In this document: positions 32,074-45,509 of the stretch, piece after piece
How the letters are laid out: each line of letters begins with the position of its first letter
How positions within the stretch are numbered: position 1 is the stretch's first letter
From: Puccinellia tenuiflora
Lineage: Eukaryota > Streptophyta > Magnoliopsida > Poales > Poaceae
DNA length: 64,000 nucleotides
Assembly: GCA_012064385.1 (NCBI GenBank)
Contig: QRDG01001973.1
Coordinates: forward strand, 993,121 to 1,057,120
Direction: 5' to 3'
Made by a program: the position numbers and the translations under genes
The notes under the pieces: model-generated
The model's database searches: none
Told to the model about the DNA's origin: nothing
Seen by the model: the letters and a program-made list of their open reading frames with translations, nothing else

Positions 32074-32218
32074 CCCCACGAACCGCAAAGCCATCAGTCA
32101 CGGATACTCAGTTACAACCGCTCCCTTCTGTTCCCTCTCCTCGTCCTCGGCGGGCACCTTCGAATCGAATCGCTCTCCCCACGCCCACCTCCGGCCATCC
32201 CCGTGTCCAGATTAACCC

Positions 32219-34464
32219 ATGGCCTCCTCCAAGAACGCGATCGACGCCTCAGGTAACTAATTAAGCTCCATCCCCCTGCCCTGCCGGACCGAAACCACTC
32301 CGCCGGCCGTGCATCCCCCCATGGCTCTGTTTCACTTTCTGTTCGGCCTCGTGCCGGCGCTCCTCTCCTTCGTGCTGCTGCCTTCAGGGACGACGCCCAA
32401 GCCCAAGGAGTCGTCCTCGTCCATGGCGGACGTGTACAGGGGCGAGATGACGCCGCTGCAGCAGCACGTCGCCTTCTTCGACCGGAACAAGGACGGCGTC
32501 ATCTACCCCTCCGAGACCTACCAAGGTGACAGATTACGACCACACATCCCCACTATCTTGCCGCTGCGAAATATCTCTCGATCGATGGCAACCGATTAAA
32601 TTGACGAGCGCGTGAGGTCGATCGATCGGCATGCGTCCTAATAATGGAGCTTAACTGGTTGATTTCCTGCTGCAGGGTTCCGCGCCATCGGCTGCGGGGT
32701 GGCGCTCTCCGCCTTCAGCGCCGTCTTCATCAACGGCGCGCTCGGGCCCAAGACGGTTCCGGTACGCACGCACAGCCCCTCACTCTGTTTTCTCCATCAC
32801 TCGCTCACGGACACCGTTAGTACTACTACTCCTACAGTTCTTGGTACTAGCTTGTTTGTTTCTTTCAGTTATTAGTTTCCAAGGTTTCAGTTGCATGAAA
32901 ACAGAGCAGAGTCTAGCTGGTCCGTACAGAAACTGTTGTACTACCAAGTGTACAAATTAATACTACTCCCTCCGTGCTTTCCAATATTGATAGACATCGT
33001 GCTTTCCACGTGACCATCTAGAAATTAGCCAGTTTTGCCTCTCCGGACAAAAGCAACAATGAAAGTAATAAAACGGGCATATCTCATGGTAATTAATTGT
33101 AAAATGATGCTGCCGAAAGCTTGTTTCAGAGTTTTCGACACATCGAGTGCCATATGACTAGACAGCTTCTGCCCAAAGAACAAAAACATATTCCTAACGT
33201 GAGGACATGTACACGCCACCACGTAGTAATCAACTACTAGAAAAGATGCATCCGTTCTTTTCCTGAAAAGAATGTGAAACACTGAACAAAGTAGCAGAGC
33301 CGGGCTTTCCGGTTCATCAGTCTCTTCAAACTTTAGTCGATCTTTACAGCAGGACTTGAATCGAAACAGTAGCATGAAATTGGGGGCCGTTACATGTACA
33401 AAGGGAGGTGCTGATCGAATCGTTAATCCTCTGTTAACCCTTTCGTGTTACTGCTGTGCTGCAGGAGAACATGAAGGCTCCGGCGTTCAAGTTCCCCATC
33501 TACGTAAAGAACATCCACAAGGGCAAGCATGGGAGCGATTCCGGCGTCTACGATGCCCAAGGAAGGTACGAGCTTTTATAAAAAAAAAAACGAAAGCCAA
33601 TTAGCTGCAAGATATGAAAGTGATGAGAAAGACAGAGAGAGTTGTGAGTTGGAGTAGTTGCTAAAAGAAACAGAAAGAATTGCGCCACCTTTACGAGTAC
33701 AAAAACAATGCTTGATATGAAAGAGAGGACAAGAGGTTAAGGGAAGCAACTGGGAGTGGTATCATGTATTTGTTCTTTTCCCCTCTGTCTAAGCTCCCAA
33801 GGAAGAAATGCCACAGTGCAGCACACTCAACAAATTAACTACTTCAGAATGTGAGACGCATGAGATTAATGTATTGTCGACCACCACACGTGGAAGTGAA
33901 ATTAGAGAATTTTATTGCTGGATGTTTAGGAAATCTAACTACCGATAAATTGCACCGCCTAACGCCTCAGTTTGTTTAGAAAAAAGGAAGACAATAAAGC
34001 ATTAGGAGCTGTTTGGTTCACTAAAATAAAAATAAGAGAATTCATGGTTCCATACTTGCTAACCTTACAGTCTGTCCGATCTGCAGGTTCGTTCCTGAAA
34101 AGTTCGAGGAGATATTCAAGAAGCACGCCCACACCAGGCCTGATGCCCTGACAGGCAAAGAGCTGAACGAGTTGCTCCAAGCAAACAGGGAGCCTAACGA
34201 TTTGAAAGGACGGTAAGTGTTAGATCATCTGGAGTATGAACAATGGAAATGCATGTAGTGTTATTTCGAGCTCATATTTTTCTCTCTGGGATCAACAATT
34301 GCAGAGTGGGTGGCTTTACAGAGTGGAAAGTTCTCTACTCGCTGTGCAAAGACAAGGAGGGGTTCCTTCACAAGGAGACCGTCAGGGCGGTCTATGACGG
34401 CAGCCTGTTTACAAAGTTGGAGCAGGAGAGGAAGGAAGCCAAGGAGTCTGCCAAGAAGAAATGA
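32219..34464 (+). CDS. Caleosin/peroxygenase copy 2, 214 aa, six exons
   Basis: Exons are 32219-32252, 32388-32525, 32676-32761, 33465-33565, 34087-34212 and 34305-34464, all with GT-AG borders and matching phases (645 nt with stop). Exons 3, 4 and 5 have the same lengths as in copy 1 (86, 101 and 126 nt). The protein keeps His38 before the EF-hand (DRNKDGVIYPSE), the full NIHKGKHGSD motif with both histidines (104 and 108), a reduced proline-knot region (GPKTVPENMKAPAFKFP), and the C-terminal EWKVLYSLCKDKEGF and YDGSLF blocks. It should be an active peroxygenase of lipid droplets or ER, probably responsive to stress or ABA as usual for the family (inferred). Intron 3 (32762-33464) includes one MITE-like end (CTCCCTCCGTG, about 32966). 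Confidence 0.94.
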
Positions 34465-34979
34465 TGAGAACTCCTCTGATAACCTCTTATTTGTTGTGGT
34501 TGTGTCAAAAGTATTTGTAAATTATGGCGTGCTTGTGAGTTTGGTTCTAGAAAATAAGGATGTAGCTTGATTTTATTTGTTTCATGCTTATTAATGGTCT
34601 GTTTCATGTTTAATGGGATGAGTGTTGAAATGCTGATTCTAAATATACCAGAATTGTTTGCAATTTTCTGTCCACATTTCCCTTTTACTTTTACATTTTA
34701 CTTAAGTCTTGCTTACTTATGTCCTTGCAAACATTATTCCGTGTGATTCTTTGTTTTTTTCCTTTAAAAAAGGATTTAACATCAATCAAGCAAAGAGATA
34801 TATGAGTTACTAACAAAACAAAATAACTGGATAAAAGAGTTAGTAAGAAAACAATTCTCCATTGATGTCAGAAAACCCAACTAGGTATTGACAAATGACA
34901 TTATCTGATCTGATTAAATAACGGAAGACAGTAGTGCAAACTCGGAGGTATTGGCTGTCACGGTTCTAACTTTATTTAA
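34465..34979. other. 3' flank of caleosin copy 2
   Basis: 3'UTR and AT-rich spacer; no gene seen. Confidence 0.5.
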
Positions 34980-35220
34980 CTAATTTAGGACCAAAACACA
35001 AGAGCTGAAGGAGTTACTTCCAACAAAAAAGGGAACCTAAACATTACAAAGAGTACAGCAAACTTTCATCTGGACTAAGAACAGTAAAAAATCTATGTAG
35101 TGCTCTTTACGCTCTTATTTATGTTTTTGGAAGTCACCTTGTTCTACTGCTACGTGAGGTGCTGGATCAGAAAGTTGAGGGTGTAGCGCGATTTCATGTG
35201 TTTGTTGATTTACCTTTCCA
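34980..35220 (+). pseudogene. Relic of a fourth caleosin copy (exon 5, intron 5, 3'UTR)
   Basis: Bases around 34990-35060 align with the second half of caleosin exon 5. Compare AAGAGCTGAAGGAGTTACTTCC here with AAGAGCTGAACGAGTTGCTCC in copy 2, followed by AGGGAACCTAAACATTA against AGGGAGCCTAACGATTT. The next stretch (CATCTGGACTAAGAACAGTA, then TGTAGTGCTCTTTACGCTC) matches intron 5 of copies 1 and 2. Bases around 35178-35215 (GTGTAGCGCGATTTCATGTGTTTG) match the copy 1 3'UTR. Exon 6 and everything upstream are missing or unrecognisable. It is a dead remnant. Confidence 0.75.
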
Positions 35221-35840
35221 GTTGTGAGAATCCAGAGACCGTTTGTAAGTATAACCCTGCAAAGAGATGGTTCCGAATTTGTTTTCAGTTCATATTTTCA
35301 TATTTCCTTTAGTTGTTTACAAGTTATTGAACTCTTGCTTGTTTGTGTTTCAACGTACAGATGGTTCAGAATCTTTTTTTATCAATTCGATTAATTTCAG
35401 TTTTGGAAGTTCATCATCCCCAAGTCAGTTTAGCAGAAAATAATTTTTTTACAGATACATAGCAGCTAGTAGAACTAGTATATATACTACCAAAAGATGG
35501 GAATTAATACACAATTCTCTAATTTTGTGGAAGTTTCTTATTTCTCCATCCTACATTAATGTGGTTTAGTTTCTGCCAAGTGGACACAAGGACCACCACA
35601 GAGCAGCTATGCAACATGTGGCTTCATTTTGTTCTCTATGTACACCTACTCATATCTTCTCCCAGAATTGCAAATATAACATCATCTGCATGAAATAAAA
35701 AAACTGGTAGTTAATACCCATGCACATCAATCATAATTTCTCCAACGACAATTATCATATTAATTTGAGAGAAGAAGAAAAGGGGAATACTACTACAAGT
35801 ACCACACAGAGAGGACATCCTCATATGTAGCTCTTCCTGA
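35221..35840. other. Spacer and promoter side of caleosin copy 3
   Basis: AT-rich with no gene seen. It includes the upstream region of copy 3. Confidence 0.45.
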
Positions 35841-35842
35841 GC

Positions 35843-35850
35843 TATTTAAA
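35843..35850 (+). promoter_or_regulatory. TATA box of caleosin copy 3
   Basis: TATTTAAA lies about 75 bp upstream of the ATG at 35919, so the promoter looks retained even though the frame is broken. Confidence 0.45.
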
Positions 35851-35918
35851 CAGGGGTCACGCATTGCCATTTGCGAGGTGCGCATCCAGTCTTCCAGCCG
35901 CAGAAGAAATAATCGCCT

Positions 35919-38185
35919 ATGATGGTGGTCTGGCGGCGATCGCCGGCACTGGCTTCTTTGTATCTGCCACTGGTGACTATTCTTCTATTTATATGTGTCT
36001 TCAGCTGTAAGTCCTTGATACATGCTAAAGTTTGCCCTTCTTTTCCTGAAACATAGTCCCTTCAGCAAACATCACTGAGACCGTTCAAGATTCATCTGAT
36101 GAATATCTTTGCTATGTTTCTAATTAAGGGGGGCATGCGACGGCATATCTTGATATTGCTAACATGACGACACTTCAGAAACATGCCTCTTTTTTCGACC
36201 GTAACAAGGATGGCATTATTACTCCTTCAGAAACATTTGAAGGTAATTGTGGTTATGCGTTGAATTCTGCAAAAAAATGTTCTTGCTGAGAGTTCAGAAT
36301 CATATGTATCTGCAGTTCTTTTAATGAGATACCATGTGTACTGTTTGACGAGCAGAACCTAAGCTCAACTAGATGGTTCAAATCACAAATAGGGAAAAGA
36401 AATTTAAAAGCTCTACTTGTGCCACATAGTCAGGAAAAAAAAGTTTCTAAGGTAGGTTAAGTTAATTTCTTTTGCTTTGTTTGGTTGTTTTTGTATTCAC
36501 TTACAACTCTGGAAAAGGTAGCACAAATAAGACGCATATTAAGCAATTCTGATCTATCAGTCTTATGTCTAGCTTACCAATTTCTGGTTAATGTGTCAAC
36601 TTGTCACTTGCAATATTTCTAGGGTAATAGTCATAGTGGGTTTTTGGTTGAGGGCGTACAGACTTCAGCTTTGAAGGTGTTGTACAACACAAACCACGGG
36701 CTAGGGCGTACAGACTTCACTTTAGGGTTTGATCCTAACCTCTTTTTATGCCTATTGGTAACTTTATGCTGATTACACAGTTAGGATTAAGAGTTACAGA
36801 GATTTTGAAAATAAAATCTTAAGCCAAATCTCAAGGATGAGGCAAGCACTACCAGAGTTGGAAATAAGCTAAACAGATCGATATTATCCAAAGTTGAGAA
36901 TAAAAATGACTTGAGAATGGAGGTGCCATCTGGTCCCTTCCCTTGTAGCCGGGCATGTACATTGGGCCCCACATGGCATAACTAACTAATATGTATATAT
37001 ATCAATTATTTATTCTAATATATGTTGCATTGTAGGATATGTTGCAATTGGTTGTGATGTTGCATTTTTCTATTGGTCCTAAAACAAGCCCGGTATTACT
37101 CTCTCACAGATATACATGTGCGATCGCAGACAATGGACTTGGCATTTAATTTTTTGAATTCATTTCAGGTTGATGCGCCATTGCCCCACATTAATATATA
37201 CATAGACCTAATCCACAAAGCGATGCATGGAAGTGATACAGGTGCATATGATGCTGAAGGAAGGTAATTCAGATAACCTAATTTTGTGATATCTGGTGCG
37301 TGCCATCATGCATGATGTAACGTGAAGGTAACAAAACTATATGCTATATTTTGGTCATACTAATAATTTTGTTTCACCATCTACTCTAGGTTCAGAGGTT
37401 AAATCATGTACGATGCTCAATCTATTGTGTTTTTAGGTGGGGATATCCCCAACGTCCCGAACAAATGTATAGCATGTCACATTATAGGATATCCAACACA
37501 ATAATGCACTAAAGAAATGACACCTATTGTCTAACATTCAAGTTCAATATACTTGACTTAGCTTTGATCATTTGGTGATATAATATATCTATTTTATATC
37601 ATTTTGTTCTAGTGAGATAACACCAGTAGTGCTTATTTATTTATCGACTAAGTTTATTCAAATCTATACATTTACTGAACATGTCAAGTTGTAGGTTTGT
37701 TGCCCCAAAATTTGAAGAAATATTCATAAAACATGCAAAAGTTAGACCAGATGCGCTGACATCCATGGAGGTGGAGGAGTTGATCCTAGCAAATCGAGAT
37801 CCACTAGACCCTCAATCATGGTAATTTTCACTGGGACTTGGTTATTGTGAATTAACATAGTTAAGATATCGTTGGCTGTGTCAATAGAACAAATGAAAGT
37901 GTGCCATATGATTCTCATGTAGGTTTCCATATCTAACTTTTCTCTTAGAATAGCATGCAAGGAAGACACCACAGGGTCAAATGATAAATTATGGATCTTA
38001 AATTTGCCTAAGTTTGCATTTCTTATGAATATAGGGGAGGGCCTGTAAAAGAGTGGGGGCTGTCATACAAGCTCTCAAGTGATAAGGATGGTTTTCTTCA
38101 CAAGGATAGCATTAGAGGTATATATGATGGAAGTGAGTTTGTCAAGTTGGAGGAAAACCGGAGGTCTTCTCGAAGTGAAATGTGA
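35919..38185 (+). pseudogene. Caleosin copy 3, broken by a 29-bp deletion in exon 3
   Basis: Six exons with GT-AG borders are recognisable: 35919-36006, 36129-36242, 37036-37092, 37169-37263, 37695-37820 and 38035-38185. Exon 1 encodes a hydrophobic signal-anchor-like N-terminus (LPLVTILLFICVF) instead of the polar start of copies 1 and 2. Exon 2 keeps the His before an EF-hand (DRNKDGIITPSE). Exon 3 is 57 nt instead of 86, a 29-nt loss that shifts the frame and brings TAA at 37080-37082. The old frame resumes as SIGPKTSP after the gap. Exons 4-6 stay open in the ancestral frame (IHKAMHGSD, then RPDALTSMEVEEL, and DKDGFLHKDSIRGIYDGSEF). The predicted product is 82 aa. Divergence and the different N-terminus put it in another caleosin subgroup. 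All other exons look functional, so the break may be recent. Confidence 0.88.
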
Positions 38186-39234
38186 TGGGCTTTCACATGT
38201 ATATGATTTGCACGTAATTTGGGAAACATAGGTGTATCAAATATCAATTGCTGGTCAAATACGATATGTATTGTTGAAGTGTATTTGATTGCACAAGGAA
38301 ACATAATGTGTTTCAGTTAGCTGGTAAAATACAATACATAATGTTAAACAATGTATTTACATAGTAAGTTGTACTTTTACCTTTTCCCTTGGCTCATTTG
38401 CCTGATTAAACTGTACCGCTTTCGATCCATATCCTACAATATTCATACATATTCTCATATACATATCATTATCCTCATAGCCTTATGTTATCCGCTGATA
38501 CTAGTATTGATTCACTATTTCAGAAAAATCAAATGCTATGGAGGAGAATTTTTGTCTTGTTCTGTGCAATACAAGGGGAGGCTGGAAATTTGGTCTGCTA
38601 TATAGTAGTACCAAGCTAAGAGTTGGACCAAAGCCATCTCATTTGCACCCTTCGCCATCATATGCAAATTAAATTTACCCCCAGGGCTAGTTTGGGCTGC
38701 TTTGACCAGCTGGTTTATTGAGATTTATGCGGAGAATGCCGGGTTGTTACTGTCACCCAATGCAATTTAAACAACAACAAAAAAAAAGGAAAGGAGGAAA
38801 TCATGGGGCAGTGGGACGCACCTGTCAGATCTAGGCTTGGATGGGCTCGATCTAGGTCTAGGGCTCGATCAGGCGGAGTGTTGCCGGTGGCTAGGTGAAG
38901 AGATGGTGCGTCGTGGAGGTGATCTCAATTCAGTGGTCAGCGGCAGCACCACTCTGCTTGGCTTGCTTATCCTAGCATTTCACGGTCGGATAGAGCTCCG
39001 GGTGATGACGATGGTCAGTGTCAACGACGGCAGCGCCTTCGTGCGTCGTTCTCCTTCTTGTTTACATTGTTGTGGAGCTTCAATCCTGACTGACGCGAAT
39101 GGTCCTTAGATCTCCAATTGAAAACCATAGCTCCATCAGAGCCAGCGACAGTGATGGACATGTTGTCATCTTTTTTGGAGGCACCGCCTTGGAGGTCTTA
39201 GCCCTCATGGTGCCACGGGTTCGCGACGGCTGGA
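38186..39234. other. Intergenic; truncated GC-richer block next to the LTR element
   Basis: 38186-38800 is AT-rich without features. 38820-39234 is GC-richer, begins with repeated GATCTAGG/GGCTCGATC motifs, and stops abruptly where the LTR starts. It resembles worn repeat DNA rather than a gene. The frame at 38837-39109 shows no domain. Confidence 0.4.
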
Positions 39235-42200
39235 TGTACCGCCCCGACCCCAGAACTATACAGTGGAACGTTGTGTAACCGGTCATGCTACACAATTGAG
39301 GGTTACTGGGTTTACCAATCCCAGGCCAATACTCCTTGGCAGGTGTGCTCGGAATGGATCATCGGCACACAACACCTCAATCATGCCATAAGCTCAGACA
39401 TCGCTTCCATGTATAGTAAAGAGACCGAGACTTGTGGAACGAACTGGCACATCACAGACTCTACGACACAAAGATATCATAGTTCAACTCATATAATTGA
39501 GAAAGATAGCAAATGACACATCAGAGGTCACTGACCCATCATTACAACAAGCGGAAGCAAATTAAAGTTGTCTAAACAACAAGATCCAAATTATGGCCTA
39601 AGAGGCCTACAGATAAACAATTCCCAGCCAGCTTGTTCCACGACGTCCCAAGCTGCCACCTGGGAACCCCAGACTACTCGTCGAAGTCAACATAGAACCC
39701 ACCTTCCAGTTCGGTGGCGTCCTCCTCTGAAACAAATAATAAGCAACAAAGCAAGGCTGAGTACGACGTACTCGCAAGAATTAGTAGGGCGATATAGGCC
39801 CGATGCAGACGGAGGCTTCAAAGCTATATAAGTGGTTGTTTTGCATAAAGCTGGTTTTGTTTCCTTCCGAAGACTAGGACTCATGGCATCGTCTAAACAG
39901 AAAGTTTTCATAAGGGGATAAGATAGTAACACTTTTCTCTTCGGTTCACAGGGAACCTACTATATTCAGCAACTCCACTTATCTCCACCAAGGCACTCCC
40001 TCGAATCACCCTCGAGGAAATGAACCTTTATCACACGTTGATTATGCAACCTCTAGCTGCCATTTGATTAAAGGTTCAGGTTATCTATGATCTCATAATC
40101 TATTCCCAAGTTGTCCATAACCGCGGACACGGCTTTTCGAAAAGATTAAACCCTGCAGGGGTGTACTGTTTTTACCATTGGTACCGTCCGACCCTTGCCT
40201 GATCATTTAGCTCTCTTCCGGGGAAAGCCGGCAGGGCAGGCGCGGTTAAACCTTTACAAAGCATGAGACTATCCAAGGGTCATCGTGACGACAGGACAAG
40301 TTCAGCGCCTATTTCAACACCCTGCCCCATCGCCACTCCTATCAACACCACCATCATCACATCATCATCATCTTCACCTGCAACTCACACGCAAATGGAA
40401 AGCGCAACTAGAGGACCCTTGGATACGCCCGTACTAATTATTCGGTTAGTAAGGAGCCCATACTCCCACCTTTGGAAGCACGCTCGGTCTTGGTTCAAGA
40501 GATAAGAACTCACACCTAGGGGCCAGAACGAGACAAAACACCATCCCCGATGGCAACTCATCCCAGCCTTCTTAGCAATTAATTATCAACACAAGTCTCC
40601 ACCAATGTCCGAACATTCCATTCACTTCACAATTATGGAAATAATCAACGGACAACTTAAGCATCCGACTAAGCATGGCTAAGCATATCTAAGCATGACA
40701 TACAACAGATATGAATTATCTCAGGCCCACACTTCAACCTATGGTTCATAGGAGGGGAAACAGATAATGGTTCAGGGAGCATGCAAGTGATAGGATATTC
40801 TATACACTGACCAAAACTTGTCACCAGAATCGAATGCAATAATAGTATGGTGGATAAAAATACTTGGGTAATATGAGATATGCCAAGAAGGTTAGGTTAG
40901 CTCTTGCCTTGCTGGTAGTACTGGTCGCGCTGGTTGTCAAGGTATTGTGGTGGGACCTCGACTCCAGAATCTACCGAAACACAAACAACACAAGAAAGGA
41001 AATAAATAACAAGAATACAAGGTGCAATGCACAATCATGATGATATGGTCATATTATGCATTTAAAAGGTATTGGGCATCTCCCACAAGTTAAATGGAAC
41101 CCCTAAAATAAATATTGCAATTAACGGGTCAAAACTCCATCTTTAACTTAGTGATTTGCGTTATTTATCAAAACGTCCAGTACTGAAATATGGGGTAAAT
41201 ATGCATGAAAATGACATTATTTGATAGATATTAACCCACTGATCGTTTTGGTACCTTGTTTGCATTTTTCCGATTAACGGTGAGGAAATAGTGATTTAAA
41301 TGATTAAGCAATTGAAATCATTTTAACCAATTCGCAAATGACATCAAGGTAAAAGTTATTTCCATACTGTGATTTTAACATAGTTGAATAGCATTTGAGT
41401 TGCTGATCAAATTGATATATCATTTGCAATTTTTGGATTAATATTGAACAAGTTATGACATTTCTAATATTTGATTTAATTCTGCCATTTATTTATTTTT
41501 AAGGGGCAGCACCAAAATTAAATCTACAAGTCTCTCAAATGTCATATTCTGGTAGCTTAAGGCTTGCTGAACATTTTGAGCTATTATTCATAATTTTTGA
41601 GCAAATACAACTCAAGTTATGCATTTTCTAAAAATGGCATTAAATCTGCCATTTTAGTAAACTTAATGAAACAGCAATTTAAATGTTCATTAATGCATGG
41701 AAAATGGAACTAGCATGTAGATGTTGTTTTCCTGAACATTTTGAGAGCTTAACCATAATTTTTGGACAATTATTCATAAAGTTATGGAATTAACAATTTC
41801 AATATTATTTCTGCCATTTTAGTATTCAGCAATTAAGGGCAATTTATTTTGATCAATTAAATTAACCAATGGTACCAACAGGTAGACATTTTGTTGCTGA
41901 GCATTTTGACATATTATTTGCAATTTTTGGACAAGTGGTTCAAAAGTTATGCTAATTCAAAGTTTGAATCATTTTTCTGCCATTTATTTTAATTTCCAGA
42001 AAACGGCCGAAACGTTTTTCACCGGTTAGCTCCTTACCCGCCAGCATCTAGGGTCACTGACCGGTGGTCCCGGGCCACATCGGCTGCCAGGCCAGCAGCC
42101 ACCTCAGCGCCCACGTCAGCACGCCGGAGCGGCGGCACGGGCGTGCACGGTGGCGGCGCTGCCGTGCCCGAGGGCACGAACGAACCAGCCCTACGGAGAC

Positions 42201-43471
42201 TACGCGTCACGGGCTACCAAATGGTGGTGGTGCCGCCATTTATTGGTCGCCGGAGCGACGTTTATGTCGGCGACAGGCGGCGGCCGGCGACAGGCTATGG
42301 CGCATCGACATGCTAGGGAAAGAGGGGAGGGGCGGAGATGTCCAAATGGACGGCGAGCTCACCAGCAAGGTGATGCCGTGGACGGCGAGGCGGAGGAGGG
42401 ACGGAGTCGACGGCGAGGAGCTCGGCTAGGTGCGGCCGTTGCCGGAGAGGGAGGAGACGGTGGTGTCGATCCCGCGCTTCCGGGACCGATTCCTCCTAGC
42501 CGAAGAGAGAGGACAATGAGGCGGAGCGGGTGGCGGCTTCAGCTCTGGCTCCGGTGGCCGGAGATGACGGCACGTGCGACGGCGGCGAGCGGCGGCATCC
42601 GGTCGATCTAGGGTTAGGGTTCGGTGCAGGGGGTCAAACGAGGGGGGAGAGAGCAGAGGGGCACGGGGTGCCCCTTTAACCACGCAGGGGGGCCATGGCG
42701 CCAGGGGGGAGCGAGGGGAGGCCACGGCGACGACGTGCTCGTGGCGGCAGTGTTACCACTGTCGCCACAGGAGGAAGAAGGAGAGAGAGAGAGAGGCTGA
42801 CTGGTGGGTCCCCCCTGTCAGGGATTTATTCATTTATGTTCCTCCAGAATTTCCAGTAGCATTTTGTGTTTAATTGAGGCATTTAAACAGTTTCAAAAAT
42901 TCTGGAAAAATTCACAGAGGCTCCCCATAACATTTAGCACCTCCACAAAAATTGGTGTGGACAAATTAAAAGTTTTGAGCAACATTTATTCATAGGGTTT
43001 GAATAAGGAAAAATTTAATAATTGCCAAAATGTATTTATTTGGAGTATTTAAACATTTCTAAAATATGTGAAAATATTCAGGGAGGCTCCCAACAATATA
43101 ATGAAGCTCCCTATTATTTTATTTGGAACTTTGAAAGTTTAACTTGGTTTCAAAAATAGGAAATGATTTGAACCAATTTTTAATTCTCAATTGTAAATCT
43201 TTGCTTGGCAAGAAATTGCCTTTGACAAATATTTATAAAAATATATTCTTGGAACTTCCTGGACCATTTGGAAATTCCAGAATAATTTGGTTTTGCCAGA
43301 TTGAGCCATTGCACTTGGTTTGGAATTTTAGGAAGTGTTTGCTTCCTTTTAATGTTTTCCATTGTTTGCAATATTTAATTTAGCAATTTAAATATGTATG
43401 CCATGATGCAATGCAAAGCAAAAAGTGAAAATTTGGCCCATATTTTAGGGTACCAAATCTGGGCTGTTACA
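39235..43471 (-). repeat. 3' LTR of the LARD-like element (complete)
   Basis: 4.24 kb, TG...CA ends. It includes a GC-rich block (42000-42820) with overlapping frames that I do not treat as genes. The start has TGTACCGCC where the other copy has TGTAGCGCC. Confidence 0.88.
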
Positions 43472-45494
43472 ATTCTATCCCCCTTACAAGAATCTCGCCC
43501 CGAGATTCCTAGAGTAGGAAGAGGGAGAGGAGGGAAACATGACAACTCTTAACTTCAACGATCTTCTCGATCCCACGATGATCTTCCTTGTTGCAGAGAA
43601 GGTAACAAGCATGACGTGCCGACGAGAGACCGAAGATAGTTCAAGGGGACAGACAAGTTATCTCCAAGGGTTGGAAATATGAACTTTGCACAAGACCATA
43701 AGCCATTGGGGAAAACTAGGAACCACTTGACCATACAAAGGTCGAGCAGAGGATAGGAGAAACGACCGAGTGACATTTTTAGCAACACCACGTTAATGTT
43801 CTCCTCGATGTTCTAGATACCACTATCAGGCTTCGGAAAAGCCTTCAATAGGTCATCAAGTGGAGGTCGGACCTTTAAGATTGCAAAGAGACCATAAGGG
43901 CAACTTCTAGAATAAGTAGCACAATATCCTCATAGAGAGTGGTTTGATTTTACGAAAGGCAAGAGGATATCACAATAGACCTTCCAGTTAAGTAGGGCAA
44001 CCACCACCACAAACTTGCCGGATTTACACAAGGCCTATGTCATACTCTTAAGAACACCAACCATCATTTCTGCTTGAGATTCAGATTTGGTTAAGCGTGC
44101 GGATAGTTCAGACTTGACACGTCCGAGGGAGGAGTTACAACAGTTGACGAGAGGTAAGGGTCTCAAGTATTGACTATAGCGTCAAGCTCCATGACACGAG
44201 CTAGTTCCAAGCGAAATAGATGTGGTCTTGGAGTTTCGACACGAATCTAACTTATTGACCGAAGGTGGGCACCTGAACAAAATGGATTTGGTAGCACAGT
44301 CAAACTCGGCTTGATGATCAGAGTACCAATCATGCTAAGAGTGCCATCAAAAGTCCTTGGATTTCAAAACAATAACAATTGCTAAGAATATCCGATTACC
44401 ACAAGGATATTCATCCTCAACAATCTCGAGCCCGAGTAGCTCGGAGGTAGATGGATAAGGAAGGGTAAGAGCATCACTTCATCGAGTACGTCATGAGACT
44501 AAGCACGACCTCTTGATATGAAAGAGTGTGACACTCTAAGGTTGAACAGAACCAAAAAGCTGGACAAGCCTCTGATTCTGCTGATTACATTACTTTGACC
44601 CGGTCCGAGAAATGGACAAGGTGCCGGAGTTTGTTTTCTCCTGACATCCCGACGTGGAAGGTCTGGACGGACCACAAGGGCAACATGCATCGGAACACAC
44701 CAATGCACGACAACACTTGACTGTCGACAGACAGACAAAGGTCGGACAACAATTCAGGAGTAAGAAACGTGCTTTAGGAGAAATCCCAAGATGTTGCAGA
44801 AGTACACGATAGCACTCTTCCAACAACTAGTGCTGAAAGGGGTTTTACTTACAAGTGTTATTGGAGGAAGCACAAAGATAGCTGGGAAACTCGCGACAGG
44901 GAAGAGCTTTGTTGCCGCAATTCAATTACGACTACAACCACCAAATTGAAGATTAACTTCAAACATGGCCAACCTGACGTAGGGTTTGACAATTAACATC
45001 AGGTTTCAACGGAAAAGATCTTGGGTTAAAGATCAGCTTCATGTACTGGGACTCAAAAATTGCATAATGCTCATATGGGTGACAACCCTCATGAACAATT
45101 ACACCAAAGCCCTAGCACAATCCGGGACCTTCGGTTCAAGACCATGGGCCATTACCCAAAGAGAGGAACACCCGATTAGTTGCGAAATGTTTTCAAAGCT
45201 TCGGATGTTTTGCGCCTTCTTCTTCATTGGGTGCGAACAACGGAGTTTACTTCGGTTTCTAGAAACGGAAACAACCTAACCAGTAGACTAAAGGTAGGAA
45301 CCAACCCCGTGAACCTAAACTTTGACCCAACTTTAAAACAAATAGAGGTAAGGTGACTCAGAGTTAGAGCGAGTTGGGTAAGGAGTAAAAAGAATCCTAA
45401 GAGGGTTTTCACAACTCATTTTCAGTTCATAAATAACTTTTACTACACTAGACTCAACATCGACCAGTAGAACGGGTTTCCTACAGGCAGTACT

Positions 45495-45506
45495 GCTCTG
45501 ATACCA
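45495..45506 (-). promoter_or_regulatory. tRNA-Met primer-binding site of the LARD-like element
   Basis: TGGTATCAGAGC on the minus strand, three bases from the 5' LTR boundary. It sets the element's orientation. Confidence 0.88.
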
Positions 45507-45509
45507 ATT

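Noticed and set aside
32960..33020. Second Stowaway MITE in caleosin copy 2 intron 3
   Set aside because: Only one CTCCCTCCGTG end is visible; no matching inverted end was found.
39568..40505. Frames repeated at 45840-46778
   Set aside because: Inside the LTR pair of the LARD-like element; identical because the LTRs are identical, not because of gene duplication.
42064..42873. GC-rich frames in the LARD-like LTR
   Set aside because: Overlapping on both strands, with low complexity and no motif.
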